The notes under the pieces: model-generated | Database searches by the model: none | Seen by the model: the letters and a program-made list of their open reading frames with translations, nothing else | What the model was told of the DNA's origin: nothing | Program-made: the position numbers and the translations under genes | Part shown: one piece after another, positions 51,375 through 63,404 of the stretch | Numbering within the stretch: position 1 is the first letter of the stretch | Layout of the letters: each line of letters opens with the position of its first letter | NCBI RefSeq assembly: GCF_000150275.1 | Contig: NW_002060946.1 | Coordinates: forward strand, 3,243,454-3,307,453 | Length of the DNA: 64,000 nucleotides | DNA from: Trichoplax adhaerens | Lineage: Eukaryota; Placozoa; Uniplacotomia; Trichoplacea; Trichoplacidae | Reading direction: 5' to 3'

Positions 51375-51689
51375 TTTTGCAAGAGTAAATATCAAGCTTG
51401 GAGAGATCTCGATGGCATCAAGAACGTTGGCTGCAGCTTTTTATTTGCATATACTGACGTCATACTAGTGGTAAAGTAAGCGCAGGTTACTGCTTGTATC
51501 ACCTAATCCGTGTCAAGGCATTTTGACCTTGGTGTGGCAGTATGAAATCGTCTCAGTAGTAGTTTTACCTAATTGGTACTATGTGCGTTAGCTTATGTAT
51601 GCACACACTATAGACGTAGAAGACGAGTGAATGCTACATAATACTATCGTAATTGTCGCTTATCAGCGCTAAGTAGACACTATTTCTAT

Positions 51690-53065
51690 TTCCATTATTT
51701 TAATTAATTACTCACATCGTATTTTCAAAATTCTTGAATATCCAATACTAGATCACTTTCCATAAAATATACTTCAGTTGGAACAGTAAATTAGACTATG
51801 TGCGACCAGAGATTTGGATTAATTTAATCACTCATATGGTATTTTTTAAATTTTTGAATATCGAAATGTATTTTAGTTACTCAATTCAAATTAGACCAAC
51901 TAGGAAATTGGATTATTTGAATCACTCATATGGTATTTTCTAAATTTTTGAATATCAAAATACGTTTTAGTTACGAAAGTCAAATCAACTAGGGACTTGG
52001 ATTATCATAATCACTCACATGGTATTTTCTAAATTTTTGAATATCAAAATACGTTTTAGTTACTAAAGTCAAATCAACTAGGGACTTGGATTATCATAAT
52101 CACTCACATGGTATTTTCTAAATTTTTGAATATCAAAATACTTTTTAGTGACTAAACTCACATCAATTAGGGACTTGGATTATCATAATCACTCACATGG
52201 TATTTTCTAAATTTTTCAATATCAAAATACGTTTTAGTGACTAAACTCACATCAATTAGGGACTTGAATTATCTTAATCACTCACATGGTATTTTCTAAA
52301 TTTTTCAATATCGAAATAGGTTTTAGTTACTAAACTCAAATCAACTAGGCACTTGGATTATTTTAATCACTCACATGGTACTTTTCTTTACCGTGTTTTC
52401 AAAATTTTTGAATATCAAAATATGTTTTAGTTACTCAATCCAAATTAGACTATATCCAAATAGGGACTTGGATTACTTTAATCACTCACATAGTATTTTC
52501 AGAATTTTTGAATATCGAAATATGTTTCAGTTACTAAATTTAAATTAGAGTATGTCCAACTAGGGACTTGGATTATTTTGGTCACTCACATCATATTTTT
52601 AAAATTTTTGAATATTAAAATATGTTTTAGTCACCAAATTAAAATTAGACTACGCGTATGTCCGACTTGGGACTTGGATCATTTTGGTCACTCACATTGT
52701 ATTTTCGAAATTTTTGAATATCTAATACTAGATCACTTTCCATAAAATATCTTTCAGTTACTCAATTAACATTAGACTATGTCCAACCAGGGACTTGGAT
52801 TATTATTTTAATTCACTCACATCATATTTTCAAAATTTTTGAATATCTAATGCGTACTAGATCACTTTCCACAAAATATGTTTTAGTTACTAAATTAAAA
52901 TTAGACTGTTTTCAACCAGGGACTTGGATTATTATTTTAACTACTCATATAGTATTTTCAAAATTTTTGAATATCTAATGCGTACTAGATCACTTTTCAC
53001 AAAATATATTTCAGTTACTAAATTAAAATGCGACTACGTTCAACCAGGGACTTGTACTTACTTAA
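51690..53065. repeat. 89-bp minisatellite, about 14 copies
   Basis: The phrase cactcacatggtattttc recurs at 52012, 52101, 52190 and 52279, a constant 89-base period. Flanking copies are longer (up to about 125 bases) because of an inserted 'ctaatactagatcactttcc' segment. The unit also carries 'aaatttttgaatatcaaaat' and 'agggacttggat'. The centre is most homogeneous and the edges more diverged. Confidence 0.93.
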
Positions 53066-53245
53066 TTCTAATTAATGATAAAGATTGAATGGGTCAACAG
53101 TGGTGAAATTTCCTGAGTAGAGTGTAGCAAATCCTTAATACATACTAGTATCAAACGTACACAATCGCAATATACGAAATAAAGGCGTTCAGAACGGTGT
53201 ATTTGGTTTTCGTCATAGGGTTTATTTGAAATGACGCCAGGCCAT

Positions 53246-53431
53246 GGCCAGTAGACCTGACCAAATATGCACGATCATGTCAGAAATCTTAAGTAAATAA
53301 TTTCATATCATCCCATCTCATACTACTTTCAATCCCTCCAAGACTTTGAAGGTAGTATGAAATGGAATGATATGAAGTTGTTTAGCTAAGACTTCTGATA
53401 TTGACGTGCATTTTGGTCAGGTCTAATGGCC
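53246..53431. repeat. Inverted repeat, 86-87-bp arms with a 13-base loop
   Basis: Left arm 53246-53332 and right arm 53346-53431 are reverse complements at roughly 85 percent by eye, from ggcca...tttcaa to ttgaa...tggcc. The structure could be a MITE-like foldback element or, if transcribed, a long hairpin RNA. I see no obvious target-site duplication. Confidence 0.88.
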
Positions 53432-53649
53432 AGAAATAAGCAGAACTACCGTAGTATTTCTGCTAGTAATTTACTAGTTCTCTCATGAAGAAGTAACTAA
53501 ACAACTGCGGCTGTATTTAATGAGTACTAATGAGTCCTGGGTTAATCATGCTTAACGCAACTTGAATTTCTACTCCACTTGACTTGGATTAAAATATGGC
53601 AGCTTTTCACTCTTCAGGCCATACTAATTCTACGCGTTTTTATTTATTC

Positions 53650-53960
53650 ATGAACGATAAATTAATATATAAACACTGCTGATGTTGACAGTTATAGCCT
53701 AAAATAGTACACTGTATTATGAAATTGCTACAATGAACGACAAACTAATATACAAATACTGATGATGTTGACAGTTATAGCATAAAGTTGTGCTGTATTA
53801 TGAAATTGTAAATGAAGATATTGGGCTATTCACTAGGCCTTTATGATCTAACACCTTATTAATTGGCGATAAATTAATATGCAAATACTCCTAATGTTGA
53901 CAGTTATTATAGAAAGTAGTGGTGTACTGTATTATTAAATTGTAAAGGAAGACATTAACG
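53650..53960. repeat. Degenerate tandem repeat, three copies
   Basis: The phrase 'gataaattaatat..aaatact..tgatgttgacagttata' followed by 'actgtattatgaaattgtaa' recurs at about 53656, 53738 and 53868. Spacing is uneven, with indels. Confidence 0.75.
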
Positions 53961-55239
53961 TCATTTCCTTCTTACTAATTTACTAAGACGAGTAGACGAA
54001 TTTGAATCCATTATTCCACAGTCCAGATCTAATATTATAGTATGGAGTTAAATGGATGGTTGCAAATCACCTAACTTTCATCTTTAAAAATTGCTTGAAC
54101 TACGACTAGACAGTAAAATCGATTCATTTCATCATAGCCGAGTGAATGATATTGATAGAATTATCCCTTAACCTAGCCATTATGTGAGTTGAGCAACACT
54201 TTGTAGCAGTCAAATGAATGAAATTGACGACATCGCTCGAGCCACTTTTGGAGGATTGAGCAAAGCTTCAAAATAAACAAATGATGTGCTGGCATAAACG
54301 TAGGGCTAGACTAGACGTTCTAGTAAAGTTGTTGAGTGTTATCTTGAAGCAGTTACTTTAAGGTTAACACTTATGGACGTACATCATTCAATCTGCCTGC
54401 TTTCACGAACTGAAAGCATGAAACACAACTTGCAGTTGGGGGCAATAACACGCCATCATGACACACTGTGTTGTATTTGCAAGTGTAACGAGATCAAGAA
54501 TCTGAGGTTTTGAACTTTCCTTTAGTCTACTTTATTGGAAGCACATGCCAAGCGCGATATCATACACACGTTAACGAGACGCAAGAACTGCGACAATAAT
54601 CAGCTCTAGTACAAACATAACTTTAATACTGTTACCGTCCAAGTACGAAATCCAGTCAAATGCCTAGTCAGTTCGCGAAATGCCTAGTCAATTTGCGAAA
54701 TGCCCAAATATATTTCTTTGCTGATTATGCCAATTCGCTTGCGAATTTTGTGGCTATTGAAGAAATTTACGACATTCTAAGCGGTATCTAGCTCATAACA
54801 ATAGCATATAGCAACATAATAGTACAGTAGATAAGGTGTAGATAAGCCGTAAATATTATTGTACGATATCTAGGATTCCCCGCGTTCTATGGCGCGTACA
54901 CTACAAGGTAATAAGCAGTAGCTTTACAGGACAGGCGATGTTACGACAGCAAGTACTTACTAACCAGCTAGTGCAATATCTTCTGCCTTGATTAGCCCAG
55001 ACAGACATCAATAGAATACATTTTATTTTATCTTTCGCCCATTGTTACCTTATCTAACGTTTAAGTTGAAATATATACAGTAGACACCTGAACGTCTCAG
55101 AACATTGCTGTTTGCGATATTAAATTCTCCAGAACATGATCTTACTGCATACAAAATTTGGAAATAAAGTTTGGACGCATCTTTCATACAGAACTAAATA
55201 AGATGTGTCCAGACTTTCCGGACACCCTTACATTACAAT

Positions 55240-56800
55240 CAGGGGCTACTAAGAGATAGCATCCATCTCTCCCTTTTCGTTAAAGTAGTTTCTGGTAATA
55301 TTTTACAACGATTATATATAGCTGGTTTAAGGGAGAAGAGCGTCATTATGCCAAGGATGTAATCGAAACCGGATAATTTACCGTATTCAATTAATTCATC
55401 TTATTTTATGCTGTATAGGATTGAACACTGCAAAATATTCAATCCACCCTCGTAATATCAAAATACTGTAGATATTTTACTGCATTAGATTAATTTTACG
55501 CTGTATAGGATTGAACACTGCAAAGTATTCCATTCACCCTATTACATTGCACAGCGGTAAATTGTCCGTGACCCTGATGTAATAGGCTCAGCATTAGGTT
55601 AACATATCCTCCCTCTTTTAATGAAGCCATTCCTAGTAATATTTCAGAACAATTATCATGATTAGAGGTTTCCTAGAGAAGAGTACAATGATAGGCGAGG
55701 GCTATGGTAGTGCATAATGGCACAGCAGTAAAATTGTTCTAGATCCTAATGTAATAGGCTCAGCATGACTTCTCTGCGATGCTATCGTGTGAAGGGCTGA
55801 ATAACTTCGAGCTTGATTAGCTGCAATAGACGTTATTAATAGAGTAAAACTAGAAACTACTAAAAGAAAATACATGCTTCCTTTCGCTAGGTAGTTAATA
55901 CTGTACATTCTCCCTCTTTTCATGAAGTCATCACTAGTAATATTTCAGAACGATTATCATGATTAGAGGTCCTAAAGAAGAGCGCAATGATGGGCGAGGG
56001 CTATAGCACAGCAGTAAATTGTTCTAGACCCTGATATAATAGGCCCAGCATGACTTCGCTGCGATGCTATCGTGTGAAGGGCTGAATAACTTCAAGCTTG
56101 ATTAGCTGCAATAGACATTCATAGAGTAAAACCAGAAACTACTAACAGAAAATACATGCTTCCTTTCATTAGGTAGTTAATACATTCTCCCTCTTTTAAT
56201 GAAATCATTCCTAGCAACATATAGACATTAATAGAATAAAGCTAGAAACTACTAAAAGAAAATACATGCTTCCTTTCATTAGGTAGTTAATACGTTCTCC
56301 CTCTTTTAATGAAATCATTCCTAGTAACATATAGACATTAATAGAATAAAACTAGAAACTACTAAAAGAAAATGCATGCTTCCTTTCATTAGGTAGTTAA
56401 TACATTCTCCCTCTTTTAATGAAATCATTCCTAGTAACATATCAGAACGATTATCATGATTAGAGGTCCTAGAGAAGAGTACAATGATGGGCGAGGGCTA
56501 TGGTAGTGCATAATGGCACAGCAGTATAATTGTTCTAGATCCTAATGTAATAGGCTCAGCATGACTTCTCTGCGATGCTATCGTGTGAAGGGCTGAATAA
56601 CTTCAAGCTTGATTAACTGCAATAGACGTTATTAATAGAGTAAAACTAGAAACCACTAAAAGAAAGTGCATGCTTCCTTTCGCTAGGTAGTTAATACTGT
56701 ACATTCTCCCTCTTTTCACGAAGTCATTCCTAGTAATATTTCAGAACGATTATCATGATTAGAGGTCCTAAAGAAGAGCGCAATGATGGGCCAGGGCTAA
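55240..56800. repeat. Nested tandem repeats (about 300-bp unit with internal 110-bp expansion)
   Basis: The block 'ctcccTCTTTTaatgaa.tcattcctagtaatatttcagaac' recurs near 55611, 55911 and 56706 at about 300 bases. Each unit also carries 'aggctcagcatgacttctctg' and 'tgtgaagggctgaataacttc'. A 110-base subsegment beginning atagacattaatagaataaa is itself tandemly repeated at 56221 and 56331, after a diverged copy near 56112. Confidence 0.88.
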
Positions 56801-57305
56801 TTCTACTGTAGTAGCATTGCTAGCTTATAAAACCGGCCACCTTTACTAAATGGCCGGCAAGAACCGGTCGGCCACCTTCCAAAATTACCGCTATCTGTAT
56901 AGGAGTCGCTGATTCTACGCCAGTCTGTAGCCCTGTTGTGTATTCACATTTCATACAGTACTATATACAGTTACAGACAAGACAGCCAGAGGACGCATGG
57001 CGTACTGTCCTGGCAGTGCTCCCGACTAGCCAGTACTCGAATCCACTCTATAATAAGCGTTAAGCGCTGACACATAGCTCAGTACCTAGATAGGAAGTGA
57101 ACCTGTGCAATTGCAGAGCCTACCAGAGTCAATTCACTCTATCTCGAGCGGTCTCCATTAGCTACCTGGCAGAATGGCGTAAGCTATGTCAGTAATCGTT
57201 CTCTTCCAAGTATGAAAATCAATTGCTTATAACCTAAATTGGAATACCATCCATTATGCGTGATGCTATAGAAGCCTATTGAAAGTAGAATCTATACGAT
57301 CAAGA

Positions 57306-59198
57306 ATGTTGCGGTTCTTAATGTCTTATCGAAAGAATAAGATCAAAATCACTATTGGTATCGTTTTTACCTTGGTCATGATCATCAGTTCGTATATCAC
57401 CGTCGAGATGATGACGAATGAGCTAGCTGCACCGGAGGAAGAAAATTTAATGACCAATAACGCTCATTTTGTAACGATTCATCAATGGATTGAGCCTCCG
57501 ATATGTGGTGGTTTAAGTGATTATGTCAAAGGAAATGACAATTTTCCTCATAAGCCCACTTTGACAGCAAAATTGGATGCTTTGGAGGCAAGCATCACTA
57601 CGGAAGATAGCGGACAACGTATTTTCGGCTATATTGTCCCACCTTATACCGATTATTACACTTTTGCTATTTCATCATCAGGCAATTCAGAATTTTGGCT
57701 ATCGACTGATAGTAATGTCAATAATGTGAAATTATTGGCATGGATAGGACAAGGTGCACAATCATTAAAAGGCCAATGGAACGTATTCAACGATTATACC
57801 TCGCAGCAATCGCATCAAATTTATTTAACAGCCGGTAAGCTCTATTTTTTCGACTTTATCCACAATCATGGAGTTGGCACCCATGGATTTATGCAATGTA
57901 GTTGGAAATGTTCCAAATGGGCCTCCAAGTGGTTAATCATCTCCAAGAAACACTTACGACCTAAGTTTGAGGGGAATTATACCAATCTACTCAGTCATGC
58001 TGTTCGTTTTGAACCGAAAAATTTAGCTCTACCCCATAGAGATGCTTTTAGGGATAACTTTACACTCTATCCTCCTCTTGATTCTACAGTATTGCATAAC
58101 TTGTTCAAATCTTGTCCTTATCGTCCAAGTTATATCGGTAAAAAAATTAGGAAAATCTCATCTGGCTTACAATATGCTTACTATACGGCCGTCTATCCTG
58201 ACGACTCTACCACTTCTCATTCAATGGATGGTAGTCAATTAAAAGGCAACTTAGTTTTTCGACGCCAAGCTGCTACTAAAATACTTTCAATGTATATGCG
58301 AGGATTACAACGAAAATTCGGCTCAAGGTATCAGAAACATCGTTTAATCAACTTAGAAGAGAAATATGATAGTGTTAATGGCCATCGTTACTTGATCGAT
58401 TTACTTGTATTATCAACTAAAGATAGAAAAATATACAGAATTTCTCAATATTTATACTTGCCCAAAGGATCAAATACCTTATGCTTACCGGAGAAATTTA
58501 CTTGGAATGATCAAGTTGATGTACACTTTTTAATCACTGTTATGAATCAAGCCTACTGGACCCAATATTTTATCGATCGTATGAGTCAAATTTATCAGCA
58601 AACAAAAGATGAACATTTCTCATTGACTTTTGTCGATTTTCATAGTACTGATTTGGACATTGTTAACAGCTTAAAACGTAGCAAATTAAAGCGATTTAAC
58701 GTCATTAACATGAACGGCAATTTCTCAAAATCGTTAGGCATGCAAACTGCTGCTAATAGCATAACCGATCCTAATAGCATCATTGCACAACTTGATCTGC
58801 ATTTAGCTATACCAGATAATTTTGTGCAAAATATTCGTAAGCATACCATTCAAGGTAAGCTTGCCTACTTTCCCATGGTATTCCGACTATCATGTAACTT
58901 TAGGCCCCATAATCCTGTCGGATATTGGGAGCGGTATGGTTTCGGTATTAATGCATTTTACAAATCGGATTTCTATCGAATTGGTGGTATGAATACGAAG
59001 AAGTTTCGCTATTCTTGGGGTGGCGAAGACAACGATTTAGTCAATCGTGCCATAGCGAGTGAAATAGAAGTTGAACGATTATGTATACGAAATTTCTTCC
59101 ATTTCTATCATCGCCGTAACTCGGTTTGGAATCGAGGCGGTAAAGCCGATTTCCAAGACAAACCAGATAAAGTATTGCGCTTAGAAAAACTATGGTAG
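57306..59198 (+). CDS. B4GALNT3/4-like glycosyltransferase with PA14 domain, intronless
   Basis: Type II Golgi transferase expected to add beta-1,4-GalNAc to glycan chains. A single 630-residue frame starts at the first in-frame ATG, 57306. A frame opening at 57279 begins with TTG, so I reject that start. Layout: basic cytosolic tail (SYRKNKIK), membrane anchor at about residues 14-36, and a PA14-like domain at about 60-205 (FGYIVPPYTDYYTFAISSSG, then FWLSTDS, then LYFFDFIHNH). A linker follows, then a CHGN/GT7-like catalytic domain at about 410-630. The latter has FLITVMNQ, IIAQLDLHLAIP (DLH in place of the usual DxD, as in B4GALNT3/4 relatives), NPVGYWERYGFGINAFYKSD and the acceptor-site motif WGGEDNDLVNRA. 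PA14 plus this catalytic domain is the B4GALNT3/4 architecture. It is one exon among intron-rich neighbours; an upstream 5' untranslated exon is possible. Confidence 0.87.
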   Translation: MLRFLMSYRKNKIKITIGIVFTLVMIISSYITVEMMTNELAAPEEENLMTNNAHFVTIHQWIEPPICGGLSDYVKGNDNFPHKPTLTAKLDALEASITTEDSGQRIFGYIVPPYTDYYTFAISSSGNSEFWLSTDSNVNNVKLLAWIGQGAQSLKGQWNVFNDYTSQQSHQIYLTAGKLYFFDFIHNHGVGTHGFMQCSWKCSKWASKWLIISKKHLRPKFEGNYTNLLSHAVRFEPKNLALPHRDAFRDNFTLYPPLDSTVLHNLFKSCPYRPSYIGKKIRKISSGLQYAYYTAVYPDDSTTSHSMDGSQLKGNLVFRRQAATKILSMYMRGLQRKFGSRYQKHRLINLEEKYDSVNGHRYLIDLLVLSTKDRKIYRISQYLYLPKGSNTLCLPEKFTWNDQVDVHFLITVMNQAYWTQYFIDRMSQIYQQTKDEHFSLTFVDFHSTDLDIVNSLKRSKLKRFNVINMNGNFSKSLGMQTAANSITDPNSIIAQLDLHLAIPDNFVQNIRKHTIQGKLAYFPMVFRLSCNFRPHNPVGYWERYGFGINAFYKSDFYRIGGMNTKKFRYSWGGEDNDLVNRAIASEIEVERLCIRNFFHFYHRRNSVWNRGGKADFQDKPDKVLRLEKLW

Positions 59199-61115
59199 TC
59201 AATCTTATCATTTGTTGTAGTAAATCGTCAGTATTTACGGTAGATACTTCTAGACGAGCGAAAAGGTGATATTCATATTTTGGGATTATATACGTTATTG
59301 GCGTTATTCTACTGTATATTAATTTAATAGGCTATGGTACTAAATTACTTTTTCGACAAGTATAATTAATGCCCAGAGATAGCTCAGTATTTGATTGTTG
59401 CCTATTCCGAAATGACTTTACAAAGTCTTCTGTCCTATTAATAGACTGTATTGTGAACCAGGGATAGCATTATGCTTATGTATCTCTTGAGAACGTATAA
59501 AACGAATGTATATTATCACAATTGAAATAATGGTTATATATAGACAGTATTATGAATGACATACACTATTTAAGAATAGGTTATGGGGTAATGAATGCAA
59601 TAGCTATGAAATACATATTTTAGTAATTATGCTATTATAATTTATCTTTTACTTGGCAAGGTTAGCATAGTTAATCATGTTGCACTAGTTCGCGTTTAGT
59701 GATACAAGCATAAATTAGCATCATCACTGAGAATTGCAACAAATAACTTTACTCTCCGGATGTAGAACTTCTATCTAGCCGTATGACTGTACATAAACCA
59801 TCTAACTTTTTGTAATAACTTTTTCAAATGCTATCCGATTTATTGATTTAAGTAATTGGTTTTAAATCCATATATTTTTCTTCTCATGTCAGAGAGATAG
59901 CTACAATTTACGATGAAAATATGCTTTTTCTAGGTCACATTTATCCTCTCGTTATTAAAAATCCGACTATGACTTTTGTTTGCATTGGGTTTATATTTAA
60001 TGACAAAATCTGTTTGTCATCTATCGTAATAAAGAGTTCCTTCATCCTTTCTAATGATCTCGGTAGGAGCGTTAAAATTCATGAAGATACAGTATTTTAG
60101 TCAGTATAGTACACTGTATACGTGAGTGCAACCCTAAATTATTTATTTTCGATCAGATTTCACCCTATATGAATGTAGTAAACTTCTTTTAAAATTTAGG
60201 TAGGAATAATACGGTATAAAATTCGGTCAGTTATGGATTAGCGCACCACGAAATTACGAACATGAATATATCGTTATTTCATAGATTCAAGGCTTCTTTT
60301 CATAATTATTCTAAAGCTATGCAAATATAGGATTGTTCCTGTGAGTACAGCAGTTACAGACTAAATTTAGTGGACTACAGCAATTATCAAGACGAGGCAC
60401 ATTAAGCAGCTATCTACCAGAAGCTACTTTCGGACGATGATTTCCAAATTAAACCTCGGTATCGTTCAGTTAAAACGGAATTCGAATAATACAATGGTTG
60501 AGAACGCAGTAGTAGACTATTGAATTATTTATTTATTGTATGGTATATGTGCTCGTATTGTGTAGCACTATTGCTGTAACTAATATATTATTTAACATCC
60601 ATTCAGTTTTATTAATAGTAAACATTTCTCAAGCATAAAAATTCTCGCAAATCAGTGAGTGTTATCAATCAATGGTGTACTTTATTAAATTCACAGCAAA
60701 ATCATTCTTCTTAGTATAATTAAATAAACAATGTTAATAGCGGTAAGACTTTAAATTAGTAACCCTGAATATTACTAGTGTTGCATACATCCCAAACACT
60801 TCCTTTACACTCAAAATAGATTATTTTATATTCAAAATTATTCCAATTAGTCATATTAATTACTATAATCATGCACCGTAATAACCCAACCACGAAGCAT
60901 CCGCACACTATCAATCAAATTATCAAAGCAAACAGTAAAATGATATTTAAATTTCAACATCAGCAACACAATATCGATCCTTTGCTTAAATTTAGGAAAA
61001 CTGATGATAGAGCTGGCGTAAGCTGTGCACAAGTGACTCTGTTTTCCCATGTACTAAATAAAAATATACAATCGTATCAAGGACAAGGACTAGTTCAAAT
61101 TTTTGTAAAGCTAAC
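59199..61115. other. Convergent spacer between the glycosyltransferase and the LSDAT gene
   Basis: AT-rich DNA without a recognised gene. A minus-strand frame at 60856-61050 follows an acceptor-like 'atttag' and could be an alternative terminal exon of the LSDAT gene. Confidence 0.45.
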
Positions 61116-63404
61116 TTACTTACACTTAATAACTAAGCTGTAGAAATCTTCTTTAAAGTGATCAGGGTCAATGATATGAACCTAATGATAAAAATTTATT
61201 ATAAATGTTATAATGATGTTGACCCTATCGTTACAAGAAAAAATTCAAATAGATATATTGTAAATATCACTTTCAGCTGATTCATTCTATTATAATAAAT
61301 TATACCAGGTCCGATTTGTCCAATATTTTCATGAAGTAATCAATAATAATTGACTGTTGGCTAACACCAGTTAGCCAGGAACCTTGTTTTGTCAATACTG
61401 CTTCGACAAACTCCTTATCGAGGCTATAATAGAATATATGAAAATTTTTGTCTTGGTATACGTATATACGAAGCAAAGGATTGATATCTTACATATTGAT
61501 TCAATACTACCATAGCTTAATATACTACCAAATCAGATCAATCCTTCATAATCTAACCTGGAGGTTTAATCATTATGATCGAATTAAAGTTAAACATAGT
61601 TGATATAAAAAAATATAAGTTATCACCTTTGCAAATTCGAATTGCGCAACTTATTCAATGCCATACATAGCAACCCAGTAGCGCCACGACAATTTACTAA
61701 TGCTACGATTTGATGATTTTGTAGCAAAGCATTAACTTCCATAAGAGTTACTACATCACCACCAATTACTAAATGCAAACTTGGAACGGTCTTTAAACCA
61801 GTTCGTTCAGTCCAAAATTCTAAAATATAAGTGATATTTGACCAAATTAATCGAAAATTTTAACTTTCTAGAAGAAAATATAGTTTCGATATATCGGAGT
61901 GATTCCATAAATCCATCCCAAATAAAGCTATTACTAGAATAAATATTTTCTTACCAGGCACCCAAGTGTTTGCAATATTTTCCCTTAAAGCAGAAATTAT
62001 TCCAACTCTAGTTTCATAAGATTTTGAACAATTTTTAGCGTCTAGCATGACATAATATTCATGATTTTCCGCTAAAGGCATCTCATCCCCATCAGTGATT
62101 TCATTCTCACGTAATTTTGTATAAGTAGCTGGATACTTGCCTTCATTCTAATAGGGAAAGAAAACCATAATATATCAGAACTGGTGGGATTAAATACTGG
62201 TTCAAAATTATAGTAAATACCATGGCGCCCACTAACTGATCTTTGTTATATATCTGATGCCAAAATGGTATGCCCAATAAAGATGATTTACAGAGAGGCT
62301 GGTTCCATCTGAACTTCATAGCATTTCCAAGTGCTTTAGTTAGTTGATCTTGGATACCATTGGTAATGGCAACAGTGGTGTGAGCATCTTTAAAAAATGT
62401 TTCGTAAAACAGTTTTTCCCAATATTCGACTCTTTCTTTCTCAGTGCTACCAGTAATGCATACCAAGAGATCAGCTTGAAGGATTAACCAATGGTCAAGA
62501 AATAACTGTTTCAACTTTTCAATATTCACCGACGGGGTAACTTTTACGTACTATGAAAGCCATTAATATAATTATAATTATCGATAGGTAATAGCTAATA
62601 TCAAAAAATTCATCTTAACGGTTTGTATCATAATTCTAATTAAAATAGTACTTTGATAATATCATTCAATACTCGTACAAATAAATTACGACTTTGGCTA
62701 TCCTTTATATGATTCTACATTTGGCCTAAAGTTAAAATGTAAAGTATAGTCTTAATTGAGACTGTTAAATTGCTATAATCAAACAGACTATCCTAAGTGT
62801 TTTACAGTGCCGTGCTATGCTATTTCACTTAAGCGTTTATATCTCAAAAAGAGACCGAACGTAAGATAATTCACATCTCAAGCCCAATTATAATCTGATT
62901 AATCTTACCCGAGCAGATCGAGAATTATTATCCGTAGATAACTTCAATTCTCCAAAAGTATCAAGGCTTTATGAAAACGTTGAAAAAATGCATAAAATAT
63001 AGTAAAGCATTGCAAAATCGTGATATTAGTAACTGTTTCCTGATATTATGACTTTATAAGCAACGAAATGAAGTAAAATAGTGCAATTAAATAATTGATA
63101 AATTTAACTAGAGATTGGAATGATCTAAAGCCTAACCTTTGACTCAATTGATTGAGTATGAAATCTTTTTCTTTTTCTTCTTGTATCTATAAGAAAACAC
63201 ATATGCTGACATACACCAAGCCTTACAGAACGAAATCGCTTTCTGATGAACGGAAAATAATTTCCTATTAAAAAATTATGTGATCTATAAACTACCTGGA
63301 ACATCATCTTGCCAATTAGATAATTTAAGAGATAAAGTCACAGTTGGCGTATCGTAAAATGTGCACAATGGTTTATAGGATTTCTTGTTCAATAACTCGT
63401 CAAT
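61116..63404 (-). CDS. TRPM-type LSDAT (SLOG) domain protein without a visible channel, 5' incomplete
   Basis: The LSDAT domain is the nucleotide-related SLOG fold at the N-terminus of TRPM channels. Minus-strand exons join in phase: 63296-63404, 62221-62540, 61955-62147, 61627-61819, 61306-61423 and 61116-61181. They encode about 330 residues. LKQLFLDHWLILQADLLVCI then TGS matches the TRPM block LLTEHWHLELPKLLISVTGG. HTTVAITNGIQDQLTKALGN matches the TTGAWIITGGTNTGVMKYVG region. ENHEYYVMLDAKN matches NHSHFILVDDGT. SLHLVIGGDVVTLMEVNALL matches the VVCLVVEGGPNTI region, and ALVNCRGATGLL matches VVCDGSGRAADLL. The glycine-rich positions are partly substituted, so the fold is diverged. The last exon reaches TAA at 61116 or splices at 61124 into a short tail. 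No transmembrane segment is visible downstream. The N-terminal exon(s) were not found. Confidence 0.72.

Larger units (their letters stand above)
51375..57305. other. Large gene-free repeat field
   Basis: Nearly 6 kb without a recognisable exon. It contains at least five independent repeat blocks annotated below. A small 24-base direct repeat (cgaaatgcctagtca) occurs at 54656-54706, and an 88-base duplicate pair (gctgtataggattgaacactg) at about 55412 and 55501. Confidence 0.6.

Noticed and set aside
56990-57060. Possible tRNA gene because of a 'ctcgaatcc' B-box-like phrase
   Set aside because: No matching A box or cloverleaf stems could be formed around it.
57279-57305. Upstream start of the glycosyltransferase at 57279
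   Set aside because: The codon there is TTG; the first in-frame ATG is 57306, which also leaves a normal type II signal anchor.
60871-61143. Plus-strand frame of 90 codons
   Set aside because: Antisense to the 3' end of the LSDAT gene; no domain or splice support.
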